Shown piece by piece: positions 52,383 to 61,062 of a DNA stretch of 64,000 nt. How positions within the stretch are numbered: position 1 is the stretch's first letter; every line of letters begins with the position of its first letter. The notes under the pieces are model-generated. The model saw only the letters and a program-made list of their open reading frames with translations, was not told where the DNA came from and did not search any database. Location of the stretch: assembly GCF_965208895.1 (NCBI RefSeq), contig NZ_OZ242363.1, positions 2,542,001-2,606,000 on the forward strand. Direction: 5' to 3'. A program made the translations under genes and the position numbers. The stretch is from Poriferisodalis sp965208895 (GTDB lineage Bacteria > Actinomycetota > Acidimicrobiia > Acidimicrobiales > Poriferisodalaceae).

Positions 52383-52726
52383 TCGATTCGTGCCGCAGCA
52401 GGGCCGACTTCGCAGCGCTGCGCCGCGGTCGTCGATTCGACAGCGAGCTGCTGTGGATGGCCTTCGCGGCCGACCGCGGCTTGCAGCGGCCGCGTGTGGC
52501 GTTCGCGCTCAGCCGCCATCTGGGAACAGCAGTGGTGCGCAATCGGATTCGCAGGCGCTTGAGAGCGATCTTCCGCGAGTTCGCGGACGATTTGGCACCT
52601 GGTCGTTACCTCGTCGGCGCGCGAGCAGCGGCACCACCGGTGACTTACCGGCGAACGCGAGCCGAATTGCTGGAGCTGCTCTCGGCGGCAGGGGCGCTGA
52701 ACAGCCCGAAGAGCCCGCAGGCATGA
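52379..52726 (+). CDS. rnpA: Ribonuclease P protein component, CTG start likely
   Basis: About 115 residues. ADFAALRRGRRFDSELLWMA and the RNR motif VVRNRIRRRLRAIFRE are diagnostic. In the required frame there is no ATG, GTG or TTG between the rpmH gene body and the conserved N-terminal helix; the only fitting start is CTG 52379, overlapping the rpmH stop as CTGA (ATC 52382 is the other option). The first in-frame ATG would remove the conserved helix. YidD follows by ATGA. Confidence 0.85.
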   Translation: MIDSCRSRADFAALRRGRRFDSELLWMAFAADRGLQRPRVAFALSRHLGTAVVRNRIRRRLRAIFREFADDLAPGRYLVGARAAAPPVTYRRTRAELLELLSAAGALNSPKSPQA

Positions 52727-53019
52727 GATCTGGACCTGTCGGACGGGCACTGATCGGCGCGGTCAAGCTGTATCGAGCGCTCCCCCGCTCGCGGTTGCCG
52801 TCGTGCCGGTTTGATCCGACGTGCTCGCAGTACGTACTGGACGCCGTACGAACCTGGGGTGCGGCACGCGGAGGCTGGCTGGCCCTGCGGCGCATCTGCC
52901 GTTGCCACCCCTGGGGCGGCTGGGGCTACGACCCGGTGCCGGAGCGCAGCGACCGGATCTACGGAGCTGGACATGCGGCTGGAAGTGTGCTCGCCGCGCC
53001 TGAACCTGGGAAGCACTGA
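52723..53019 (+). CDS. yidD: Membrane protein insertion efficiency factor YidD
   Basis: 98 residues: LIGAVKLYRALPRSRLPSCR, FDPTCSQYVLDAVRTWGAAR, GGWLALRRICRCHPWGGWGYD. Cysteine-rich amphipathic protein that aids YidC. Overlaps rnpA (ATGA) and yidC (TGATG). Confidence 0.95.
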   Translation: MRSGPVGRALIGAVKLYRALPRSRLPSCRFDPTCSQYVLDAVRTWGAARGGWLALRRICRCHPWGGWGYDPVPERSDRIYGAGHAAGSVLAAPEPGKH

Positions 53020-54248
53020 TGTTCGCTTGGGCTGATCCGATATTTGACGGCCTCGCCGCCGTGTTGGCGTGGTTCTACTCATTGGTGCCTGACTACACGT
53101 TCGCCATCTGCATGCTGACGCTGGCGATCATGCTGCTGTTCACGCCGCTCACGCTGAAGGGCGCCCGGTCGATGACCAAGATGCAGGCGCTGCAGCCGGA
53201 GATGACGCAGCTGCGCAAGCAACACGGCGGCGACCGCCAGAAGCTCAACGAAGAGATGATGAAGCTGTACCAGTCCAACGGGGTGAGCCCCTTGGGCGGG
53301 TGCTTGCCGAATCTGGTGCAGATTCCGATCTTCATAGTGCTGTACCGGGTGATCCTGAACCTGCGCGTCACGCCGGACAGCCCGCACTTCTATAACGATC
53401 CGAGCAATCCGGACAGCTATCCGCGCAATCTCAGCCAAGACACGGGCCTCTTCGACGACCTCGTCGCCGCGATCTCCGATGGCTTCGGCGAGATGCGGTC
53501 GCTCGGCATGGACCTGGCCCAGTCGGCCCGAGAAGTGGTGCAAGCAGATTTTGTCGATGGCTTGCCGTATCTGGCGCTGGTGGGAGTCACCTTCGTGTTG
53601 GCTTGGCTCCAGCAACGCCAGATGGCGAGGCGGCGTGGCAATTCGGCCATGCCGAATCGCCAGATGGAAATCATGATGAAGTACCTGCCCTTCATGCTGC
53701 CGGTCTTCAGCTTCTTCGTGCCCGCAGCACTGGTGCCCTACTTCATCGTGTCCAGCATCTACCGGATGCTGACCCAGGCCTTCATCCATGCCACGATGAA
53801 GCCGCCGAAACCGCTGGTGGAGAGCAATTCCGCCGGCGGCGTCATCGAAGCCGAGACAGTCCCCGAGCCTGAGCCCGAGGCGCCGCGCCAGGTGCCGAAT
53901 CAGCGCTCACGCAAGGCACTCGACGCCGAAGCGGCGCGCCGGGCTGAGCGTGAGCGCCGCAGCACGGAGCGTCGGGCAGTCTCACGAGACCCCGCGAGCG
54001 AGCCTGCCCCGCAGCCGGCCCCGACCGAGCCTGTGGAACCGCCAGCAGTGCGCCGGACGCGCTCGTCGGGTGAACGAGTGGACGACGCTCGCAAGCGCGC
54101 GCGTCGTGGCGCGAGATCGTCGAGTCGGGATCAGACCGGGGGGCGAGGCCGCAAGCGCAGGCGTGCCGAGCCGGAGCCAGAGACCAGGCCGATCCAGAGT
54201 CGTCGCACCTCAGGTGACGGCAAGACCCGTAATCGCCGCAAACGATGA
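53019..54248 (+). CDS. yidC: Membrane protein insertase YidC
   Basis: 409 residues. N-terminal TM, then the YidC/Oxa1 core (TPLTLKGARSMTKMQALQPE, GGCLPNLVQIPIFIVLYRV, a re-entrant and C-terminal TM pair). A long, very basic, disordered C-terminal tail (RKRRR, KTRNRRKR) is probably for ribosome binding. Inserts membrane proteins alone or with Sec. Confidence 0.96.
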   Translation: MFAWADPIFDGLAAVLAWFYSLVPDYTFAICMLTLAIMLLFTPLTLKGARSMTKMQALQPEMTQLRKQHGGDRQKLNEEMMKLYQSNGVSPLGGCLPNLVQIPIFIVLYRVILNLRVTPDSPHFYNDPSNPDSYPRNLSQDTGLFDDLVAAISDGFGEMRSLGMDLAQSAREVVQADFVDGLPYLALVGVTFVLAWLQQRQMARRRGNSAMPNRQMEIMMKYLPFMLPVFSFFVPAALVPYFIVSSIYRMLTQAFIHATMKPPKPLVESNSAGGVIEAETVPEPEPEAPRQVPNQRSRKALDAEAARRAERERRSTERRAVSRDPASEPAPQPAPTEPVEPPAVRRTRSSGERVDDARKRARRGARSSSRDQTGGRGRKRRRAEPEPETRPIQSRRTSGDGKTRNRRKR

Positions 54249-54288
54249 GCGTGCCGGCGACTGCTGTGGAGAATTAGGGCGCTCGATC

Positions 54289-54657
54289 ATGGAGTGGATC
54301 GTGGTGACCGGCAACACCGTCACCGAAGCACGGGATCGTGCCCTCGATGCGCTTTCGGTGGCGGCCGAAGACGCGGACATAGAGATCCTCGCTGAACCGG
54401 CCCGTTCACGGTGGGGGCTCCGGCACCACCCTGCTCGTGTGCGCGTGCGAGTCCGCCCGACCGGTCCGCCGCCGCGAGTAGGCGACCAGCGACGGGATCG
54501 TCGACGTTCTCGTCGGCGATCCGGTGGCGGGCAGCGCAAGGGGCAGCGAGGCAAGGGCGCAGGCCAGGGCCAGAACCGAGGCGGCCGGACCGGCCGTCGT
54601 CGCTCCCGGTCTTCGGGACGCGCTGGCGCGCCAAAGCCGTCAGGGTCAAATTCCTGA
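54289..54657 (+). CDS. Stand-alone Jag N-terminal domain protein
   Basis: 122 residues. The first half is a Jag_N domain (WIVVTGNTVTEARDRALDAL, then DADIEILAEPARSRWGLRHH); the second half is a low-complexity Arg/Gly tail (RRSRRRSGGGQRKGQRGKG). No KH or R3H domain follows; that half of Jag is a separate gene at 57952, across the P450/Rieske cassette. Lies 41 bp after yidC, where jag is expected. It probably still acts with the KH-R3H protein in RNA-linked control of cell shape. Confidence 0.75.
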   Translation: MEWIVVTGNTVTEARDRALDALSVAAEDADIEILAEPARSRWGLRHHPARVRVRVRPTGPPPRVGDQRRDRRRSRRRSGGGQRKGQRGKGAGQGQNRGGRTGRRRSRSSGRAGAPKPSGSNS

Positions 54658-54667
54658 GCTGGATGCC

Positions 54668-56737
54668 TCAGATGGCCAGCTTGTGCCGCCGCTCCTTGAT
54701 GACCACCTTGATCCGCTTCGCCGGCGACAACGACGGGAAGGGGCTGATACTCAGCTTGCGCTCAGGCTTCTTCAGCTCGAAGGTGAAGCAGTGAGCCAGC
54801 AGCAGCACACTCGAGACCAGCTGCAGCTCGACGAGTCGCTGACCGAGGCAGTTGTGGGTGCCCAGTCCGAATGGTGCGTAGCCCGGCGAACGATGCTCGC
54901 CACGTTCGGGCAGGTAGCGATCGATGTCGAAGGTATACGGATCGGGAAAGACGTCGTCCAAGTAGTGAGACGCTGTCGTGGCAACGAATACTCGTGCGCC
55001 GATGGGAAGTGCGTAGTCTTCGACTACACATGAGTTCATTACCGTGCGAATCGACCCTGGGATCGTCGGATACAGACGCAGACACTCTTTGAAGAAGCGT
55101 TGGGTGACGTCGACTTCGTCGGAGTCCAGCAGGTCCCATCTAGGCTCGGGATTTCCGAAGACGGCATCGGCTTCTGCTTGGACACGACGATACAGATCAG
55201 GATGCGTCATGAGGGCATGCAAGATAAAGCTGAGTTCATCGCCGACATACATCGCAGCGAGTACCGGCGCCGATAGCGCGAATTTCAGATTCGATTCCGG
55301 CAGGAAAATCGGGTCGCTGTTGTGAAGAGCGAGTAAGTCGTCTGCGTGGTCTCGCGGACATCCGGTGCGCTGGCCTGAAGTATGGGAGCGTTGGATCCTA
55401 TCGACGACGAGGTCGATGGATTTCGCCTTTCGCTTCATTCCGGGCGTTCGAAGCAAGAACCGAGGCAATACTCTCGCTACGTGTGTGCTGAGTGCACGCT
55501 GCTTGTACGCAATGATGTCATCGACCACGTCCTGCGAATCAACGCTGACGAGCAATGGCGAAAGCTGCGCGTTGGAGTAGTGATGGCACATCTCCACGAG
55601 CTTGAACGTGTCGCCTTCACTCCAAGCTGCAATATGGGCCTTTGCGTCGGCATATACCTTGCTCATCTGTCGCTCGAGATTTGCCCGTGAATAGCTGGAG
55701 CGCAAGGCTTTACGCATACGAAAATGCTCAGCGCCATCCAACGCCGGTAGCAGGCCAGATGCGTGATACGCGGCTTCGATGCCTCGGAAATAGTCGCGTG
55801 AGCGCAGGTACATCCGGCCGTAGCGATGGACCCATCGGTTAGTCTTGGGACCTGCCAAGACATACATGTCAGGGAACATCTTGAGCGGTGGTTTAATGTG
55901 GTAGATGGGTCCTAAGTGCTGCTGGAGTTCGGCGAAGTACGCTGGCAGATTACCTCGAAGCGCATGGCGATTGAAGATGAGCCGACGCAGCGGCACGGCC
56001 GGGATTTGCTTAGTGAATGCGGCGTGACGGAGCGAGGGACCAGCAAGATTGTGTGCGACTGCGTTGGCGATAGCCTGACCGATCAGATCCATCTGGCGCA
56101 GGAGCTGTATCCGGTCTTCGGCGTCGTCGTCGATTTCGAAGATGAATCTCAGGACCTCACAGGTGCTTGCGAGACCGATGATGATGACGTCGCGGGGACT
56201 TGGTATCTTTGCGCCAAATATTGATTTTCCGATGCGAGTTTTGATAAACTCGACGGCGGTGTCATGGTCGCCGTCGACGATGTAGTCACCGTGACGGACA
56301 GCCGTCGTCAGCGTCCAGAAGTTGCCATCGTGGTATTCGAGCATGCCGGCATTGGTCAGCCGGTCCAGCGCAAGGTCGATGATGATCTCTGCGTAGGGCG
56401 CTAGCCGTTCGACCCAATACTGGGCGTCCTTCGGTTCCCCGTCGGCAGTGAGATGGTGAAGCGCGAAGTCCAAGACAGGATCACCGGTTGGGGTCTTGTC
56501 GAGCAGGATCAAATGCTCCATGTCGGTGTCGATGCGAGCCTGCAGAGACAATTCGGCGAGCGCGGCACCCGCCATGGCACAGTTCAGATGCCATCCCGGA
56601 ACCTGGTGGAAGTAGCCGGTCTCCTCATTGAGGAGCATCAGAATGAGTTCTTCGGGAAGGCTGAGCGTCGGTATGACTGCCGGTGCCGCCGAACCGACGG
56701 TTGGGCTAGACATCCCGGGAGGAGGGTCTTGGGGCAT
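54668..56737 (-). CDS. GPP34-cytochrome P450 fusion protein
   Basis: About 689 residues. N-terminal GPP34 (GOLPH3-type) domain about 20-235 (LSLPEELILMLLNEETGYF, PTGDPVLDFALHHL, ALDRLTNAGMLEY). C-terminal P450 about 245-680: ExxR in FFKECLRLYP, FDIDRYLPER, haem loop FGLGTHNCLG with the ligand Cys. The I-helix acid-Thr pair reads VGDELS, lacking the usual Thr. Composition is more AT-rich than its neighbours. Divergent from a Rieske oxygenase and lying inside the jag locus on the opposite strand. GPP34 binds phosphoinositides in eukaryotes; in bacteria its role is unclear. Substrate unknown, a membrane lipid or sterol being plausible. Confidence 0.85.
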   Translation of the reverse strand: MPQDPPPGMSSPTVGSAAPAVIPTLSLPEELILMLLNEETGYFHQVPGWHLNCAMAGAALAELSLQARIDTDMEHLILLDKTPTGDPVLDFALHHLTADGEPKDAQYWVERLAPYAEIIIDLALDRLTNAGMLEYHDGNFWTLTTAVRHGDYIVDGDHDTAVEFIKTRIGKSIFGAKIPSPRDVIIIGLASTCEVLRFIFEIDDDAEDRIQLLRQMDLIGQAIANAVAHNLAGPSLRHAAFTKQIPAVPLRRLIFNRHALRGNLPAYFAELQQHLGPIYHIKPPLKMFPDMYVLAGPKTNRWVHRYGRMYLRSRDYFRGIEAAYHASGLLPALDGAEHFRMRKALRSSYSRANLERQMSKVYADAKAHIAAWSEGDTFKLVEMCHHYSNAQLSPLLVSVDSQDVVDDIIAYKQRALSTHVARVLPRFLLRTPGMKRKAKSIDLVVDRIQRSHTSGQRTGCPRDHADDLLALHNSDPIFLPESNLKFALSAPVLAAMYVGDELSFILHALMTHPDLYRRVQAEADAVFGNPEPRWDLLDSDEVDVTQRFFKECLRLYPTIPGSIRTVMNSCVVEDYALPIGARVFVATTASHYLDDVFPDPYTFDIDRYLPERGEHRSPGYAPFGLGTHNCLGQRLVELQLVSSVLLLAHCFTFELKKPERKLSISPFPSLSPAKRIKVVIKERRHKLAI

Positions 56738-56857
56738 ACGTGTTGCTCGCGATGTCGGCAAGGATACAAGCCTTCCGGTTCGGCGAACGTGACGAAACAG
56801 TTATCCTGCCGGAGCCCAAGGCTGCTGAGCAAGACACGACCGTTGGCTTCGGGTGAG

Positions 56858-57925
56858 GTGAGTGGAGCCGTGCCGACCGGACCGAAGGGGCTAGCGTACA
56901 GATGTTCGCTGCTACCGTTCCCCGAGGGTTGGTACTTCTTGGCGACTCGGCGCGCGGTCGAGCGGTCGAAGCTCATCTCCAAGACGTGGATGGGCGAGAA
57001 CATTGTCATCTGGTGCGACGAGCGTGGCCAGATCTGCGTGGGTGAGTCACTGTGTCCTCACTTGGGGTCGCAGCTGGGTCCAGATGCTGGGGGGCGAGTC
57101 GTCAATGGCCGACTCGTCTGTCCGTTTCATGGCTTCGAATATGACGTCGATGGCCAATGTGTCGCCACCCCGTCGTCGGCAGCCCCTGGCCGCTCTGCAA
57201 CGTTGAGCGTGTTCGAAACGTGTGAGATCAACGGGATGCTGTTCGCCTGGTGGGGCCTGGACGGGCGCCCGCCACAATGGCAGCTTCCCGACGCGCCGCC
57301 CGCAGGCGCTGGGTGGAGCGATATCGAGGTCCGGACGCTGCAGTTCCCCGGCCATCCCCAGGAGACGAGCGAGAACTCCGTCGACATTGCGCACCTGAGC
57401 TATGTCCACGGTTACGGCAATGTGACAAACGAGACGCCAGTCACTATCGATGGCCCGTATCTCGAGAGCCGATTCGGGTTCTCGACCGACCGCAAGATCG
57501 CCAAGGTTGTCGGGATGCACCTCGAGGTGGAGGCAGTCGCGAACCTCAGTGGGCTGGGCTACTCGTATGTCGAATTCACCGAACTCACGATTGGCATGGA
57601 TGCCCGGCTGTGGGTATTGGCCACACCGGTGGACGGCACGCTGATCGATTTGTCCATCGTTTCGCAGGTTCGCGAGATACGAAGTCCGAAGCGTCCCATC
57701 GCCGGCTTGGCCTTTCTGCCGCGGCAGATGCGAGCACCCGTCATGAACAAGATCGTTTCGAGCCTGCAGGTTCACGACGTCAAGCAGGATGTGGTCATCT
57801 GGAGCCGCAAGCAGTACGTGCCGCGACCGCGACTGGTTCGTTCCGACGGCGAAGTGACGAAGTACCGAGCGTATTGCGCCCAGTTCTACCCGGAACCGGG
57901 TGCGTGCCAGTCGACGGCTCGGTGA
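56858..57925 (+). CDS. Rieske non-haem oxygenase (KshA/cholesterol-desaturase-like)
   Basis: About 355 residues. Rieske ligands in CPHLGS and CPFHGF (CxH ... CxxH), and the mononuclear iron site ENSVDIAHLSYVHGY (D/N-x2-D-x2-H-x4-H type). The end QFYPEPG and LPFPEGWYFLATRR start resemble KshA 9-alpha-hydroxylases and the cholesterol 7-desaturases. GTG 56858 chosen; the frame is open further upstream over the P450 start. Shares a 120-bp bidirectional promoter region with the P450. It needs a reductase (KshB-type) not seen in the window. Confidence 0.85.
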   Translation: MSGAVPTGPKGLAYRCSLLPFPEGWYFLATRRAVERSKLISKTWMGENIVIWCDERGQICVGESLCPHLGSQLGPDAGGRVVNGRLVCPFHGFEYDVDGQCVATPSSAAPGRSATLSVFETCEINGMLFAWWGLDGRPPQWQLPDAPPAGAGWSDIEVRTLQFPGHPQETSENSVDIAHLSYVHGYGNVTNETPVTIDGPYLESRFGFSTDRKIAKVVGMHLEVEAVANLSGLGYSYVEFTELTIGMDARLWVLATPVDGTLIDLSIVSQVREIRSPKRPIAGLAFLPRQMRAPVMNKIVSSLQVHDVKQDVVIWSRKQYVPRPRLVRSDGEVTKYRAYCAQFYPEPGACQSTAR

Positions 57926-57951
57926 GAATGGTCCGATCAGAGGAGAGATAG

Positions 57952-58452
57952 ATGACAGGCGAGACAACGACAGCAGAACAGCAGACCATGGTGCAGGAGT
58001 TCCTGGACGGCTTGGTTGCCGCCTTCGGCATCGATGCCAAGGCTGTGCCGGTCGCTGCAGATGACGACAGCTTCGAGATCAATCTTGAAGGCGAGAACGA
58101 GGCGCTGGGCCTGCTCATCGGCCCGCGTGGCCGTCATGTGGTTGCGCTCCAGGAGGTCGCGAAGACCATGCTCCAGCGCAGGCTGCCGGGTATTCGCCGC
58201 GCGCGGGTCCGGGTGGATGTCGGCGGCTATCGGCAGCGACGACGAGAGGCGCTCGAGGCATACGTTCGTGAGCTCGCTGGAGCCGTGCTGGAGCGTGGGA
58301 CCGAACGCGGGCTCGAGCCGATGAATGCGGCTGATCGGAAGGTGGTGCACGACACCATCAATGACATCGATGGCGTCGACACCATCTCGGTCGGCGATGA
58401 ACCGCGCCGTCGTGTGGTGCTGGTGCCCTCGAGTCCGGCGGACGAGGGCTAG
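57952..58452 (+). CDS. Jag KH-R3H RNA-binding protein (C-terminal half)
   Basis: 166 residues. KH domain with the GLLIGPRGRHVVALQEVAK loop and an R3H domain (YRQRRREALEAYVRELA; AADRKVVHDTINDIDGV). No Jag_N domain is attached; it is encoded separately at 54289. SD AGAGGAG before ATG 57952. Follows the Rieske gene by 26 bp and converges with rsmG. RNA binding is known for the family. Confidence 0.88.
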   Translation: MTGETTTAEQQTMVQEFLDGLVAAFGIDAKAVPVAADDDSFEINLEGENEALGLLIGPRGRHVVALQEVAKTMLQRRLPGIRRARVRVDVGGYRQRRREALEAYVRELAGAVLERGTERGLEPMNAADRKVVHDTINDIDGVDTISVGDEPRRRVVLVPSSPADEG

Positions 58453-58475
58453 TCCCGCACACCGATCCATCCAGC

Positions 58476-59096
58476 TCAATAGAGCGGGTGTTTCCGGATC
58501 TGCTTCCAGGTTCGGGGATATGCCGAGTCTTGTGATGTTTGGCGCACGATCTCCGCGAACGTGGGTGCGTGACCGATCATCTGCACGAAGCGCATGCCGA
58601 TCCGGGCAAGTGGCTCCGCCGGCCAGCGCGTCTCGTCGTTTCCGGGTGGCTCGCTGACGATGAGCTTGCCGCGAGGTTTCAGCAGGCCGGCACTGCATTC
58701 GGCGACCGCAGCTGGGGGTCCGAATGCTCGGCTCACAACGCCATCGTAGGAATGACGATGCGCGGGAAGATGAGCGATATCCGCGACATCCCCGAGCGCG
58801 ACAGCGACGTGACTCGCGAGTTCGAGGTCGTGAACAGCGGTCTCGAGGAAGTCGACCCGCCGTCGGGACCGATCCAGCAGCACGAACTCTACGTCGGGTC
58901 GAGCGAGGGCGATCACTAGTCCCGGCACTCCCCCGCCGCTGCCGAGATCGCACCAGCGTTGACCGGGCATCGGACGAGCGGCTGCATCGTGGGCTCGTGC
59001 GTGATCGACGTGGGTCAGGAGATCACCCGGGCCCAGAAAACCCTGGAATTGACTGTGGCCCAGCACGGCGAGCAGGTCGGCGTCCGCTGTTGACAT
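58476..59096 (-). CDS. rsmG: 16S rRNA (guanine-527 N7) methyltransferase RsmG, inverted
   Basis: 206 residues. SAM-binding CDLGSGGGVPGLVIALARPD, LLDRSRRRVDFLE, VVSRAFGPPAAVAE and LLKPRGKLIV; ends with a basic YPRTWKQIRKHPLY, which resembles the RsmG tail. ATG 59096 chosen (GTG 59108 possible). In most actinobacteria rsmG lies between jag and parA on the same strand; here it points the other way, convergent with jag. Confidence 0.85.
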   Translation of the reverse strand: MSTADADLLAVLGHSQFQGFLGPGDLLTHVDHARAHDAAARPMPGQRWCDLGSGGGVPGLVIALARPDVEFVLLDRSRRRVDFLETAVHDLELASHVAVALGDVADIAHLPAHRHSYDGVVSRAFGPPAAVAECSAGLLKPRGKLIVSEPPGNDETRWPAEPLARIGMRFVQMIGHAPTFAEIVRQTSQDSAYPRTWKQIRKHPLY

Positions 59097-59119
59097 GGCG
59101 CGAGACACCGTATCTCAGG

Positions 59120-59135
59120 TGTTTCACGTGAAACA
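59120..59135. promoter_or_regulatory. parS centromere site
   Basis: Perfect palindrome TGTTTCACGTGAAACA, the bacterial parS consensus recognised by ParB. It lies in the rsmG-parA gap. No second copy was found in the window. Confidence 0.97.
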
Positions 59136-59226
59136 TTGCCAAAAAAACGGATCTCGCGTCGGGCCGCGACTGGCGTACGCTGAAATCCAATCGCCTGATC
59201 ATCAGTTGTCAGTGGATGGAGGCTGC

Positions 59227-60081
59227 ATGGGTCGGATCATCGCGGTGACGAACCAGAAGGGCGGTGTCGGCAAGACCACGACAGCCGTCAATCTGTGTGC
59301 GGCTCTCGCCGACACCGGTCAGAAGACCCTGCTCGTTGACATGGACCCGCAAGGCAACGCGGCAACTGGAGCTGGCATCGACCCGCGAGCCTTCGAAATC
59401 TCGATGTACCAGGTACTGCTCGGCTCGGCCGAGATCACCGACTGCATCCGAGCGACGAACATTGAGAACTTTGCCGTCGCACCCGCACGGTTGGAGATGT
59501 CTGGCGCGGAGATCGAACTCGTGACTGCCTTCAGTCGCGAGTTGAAGCTCCGGCATGCGCTCGCCTCGATCGCTGACGGCTATGACTACATCTTCATCGA
59601 CTGCCCTCCGTCGCTCGGCCTGCTGACCATCAATGCACTCAGCGCGGCAGTTGAGGTCTTGGTGCCGGTCCAGTGTGAGTACTACGCACTCGAAGGCCTC
59701 GGCCAGCTCTTGCACAATGTGGAAATGGTGCGCGAAGGCCTGAATCCTGCTCTCGTCATCACTGCCATCGTCATGGTCATGCACGACGCTAGGACTCGGC
59801 TCGCCGCTGAAGTGGTCGCCGATGTGCGGCGGCACTTCGGCGAGCGTGTGTGCCGAGTGGTGATCCCGCGGACCGTGCGCCTGTCTGAAGCCCCCAGCGT
59901 GGGTCAGCCGGTGACGGTGTACGCACCGAACAGCCGCGGCGCCGTGGCGTACCAGGAGCTCGCCCGGGAGATCCATGAGCGCGGCGATCCACACCAGCCT
60001 GCGCAACCTCGGGAGGCGACGAACCACGCTGCAGCGGGGGAGTTCGCTACGCCGCAGAGCCTCGAAGGAGCAGCCACATGA
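59227..60081 (+). CDS. parA: Chromosome-partitioning ATPase ParA
   Basis: 284 residues. Deviant Walker A (KGGVGKTTTAVN), Walker B-type FIDCPPSLGLLTI, DMDPQGNAATGAG. ATG 59227 with GGAGG 5 bp upstream. parS is about 90 bp upstream. Forms an operon with parB (ATGA overlap). Confidence 0.96.
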   Translation: MGRIIAVTNQKGGVGKTTTAVNLCAALADTGQKTLLVDMDPQGNAATGAGIDPRAFEISMYQVLLGSAEITDCIRATNIENFAVAPARLEMSGAEIELVTAFSRELKLRHALASIADGYDYIFIDCPPSLGLLTINALSAAVEVLVPVQCEYYALEGLGQLLHNVEMVREGLNPALVITAIVMVMHDARTRLAAEVVADVRRHFGERVCRVVIPRTVRLSEAPSVGQPVTVYAPNSRGAVAYQELAREIHERGDPHQPAQPREATNHAAAGEFATPQSLEGAAT

Positions 60082-60986
60082 AGGCTCAGCGAGGACTCGG
60101 ACGGGGACTCGGTGCACTGATTCCCACCGGCCAATCGGCCTACCGCGAAGTGCCCCTGTCGGCAGTCGAAGTCAATCCGTTGCAGCCCCGGCAGCACTTC
60201 GATGCTGCGGCCCTCGAGGCTCTTGCAAATTCGATTCGCCAGATCGGGGTGTTGCAGCCGATCGTCGTACGCGAGACGGGCATTGTCGGGCAATTTGAGA
60301 TCATTGCGGGCGAGCGCCGCTGGCGAGCGGCGCGCAGCGCCGGGTTGGACACGATTCCGGTCGTCGTTCGAGCTGTCGATGACGAGTCGAGCCTTACTCA
60401 TGCCCTCATCGAGAACGTTCATCGGGCAGATCTCAACCCGCTGGAGGAAGCGGCGGCGTATCGCCAACTGATCGATGATTTCGGCGTCACCCATGATGAA
60501 TTGGGACGCCGCATGGGCCGCAGCCGCGCAGCGGTCACCAACTCGCTCCGTCTCCTGTCGTTGCCGCTGACGGTGCAGCGCTATCTCATGGATGGAGGGC
60601 TCTCGGCCGGCCACGCCCGTGCGCTGCTCGGCTGCGAAGATCTCATCGAGCTTGAAGTGCTGGCCGAGCGAGCCGTAGACGAAGGATGGTCGGTTCGCAC
60701 GGTCGAGGATGCGGTTCGGTCCCTCAGTGTCGAACCCGAGACCGAGCGCGAGCCGTCACCGGCGTCGCCGAGCGATGAGGTCGCCGATGTGCGGTCTGCT
60801 GGCACAGATCGTCCAGCAGCGGTGTTGGAAGTCGAATCCGCCCTCGCCGATGCCCTGGCGACCTCGGTCGAGGTGCAGATCGGGCGTCGCGGGGGGCAGA
60901 TTGTCATCAGATTTGCCGATATGGACGATCTCGATCGGCTCTACGAGGCGCTGAGCACCAACATTCAAGTATTCATCGAAGGTTGA
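60078..60986 (+). CDS. parB: Chromosome-partitioning protein ParB
   Basis: 302 residues. N-terminal ParB/Srx CTPase domain (GERRWRAARSAGL, ENVHRADLNPLEEA), HTH (FGVTHDELGRRMGRSRAAV), acidic linker and a C-terminal dimerisation region. Binds parS at 59120 and spreads. Converges with cwlM. Confidence 0.97.
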   Translation: MKAQRGLGRGLGALIPTGQSAYREVPLSAVEVNPLQPRQHFDAAALEALANSIRQIGVLQPIVVRETGIVGQFEIIAGERRWRAARSAGLDTIPVVVRAVDDESSLTHALIENVHRADLNPLEEAAAYRQLIDDFGVTHDELGRRMGRSRAAVTNSLRLLSLPLTVQRYLMDGGLSAGHARALLGCEDLIELEVLAERAVDEGWSVRTVEDAVRSLSVEPETEREPSPASPSDEVADVRSAGTDRPAAVLEVESALADALATSVEVQIGRRGGQIVIRFADMDDLDRLYEALSTNIQVFIEG

Positions 60987-61062
60987 GCGCTGCACGCGCA
61001 CAAACCTAAACCTTGCGTCCAACAAGCCTGCCAGCCGGTGCTCGCAGCCTCAATCTGAACTT

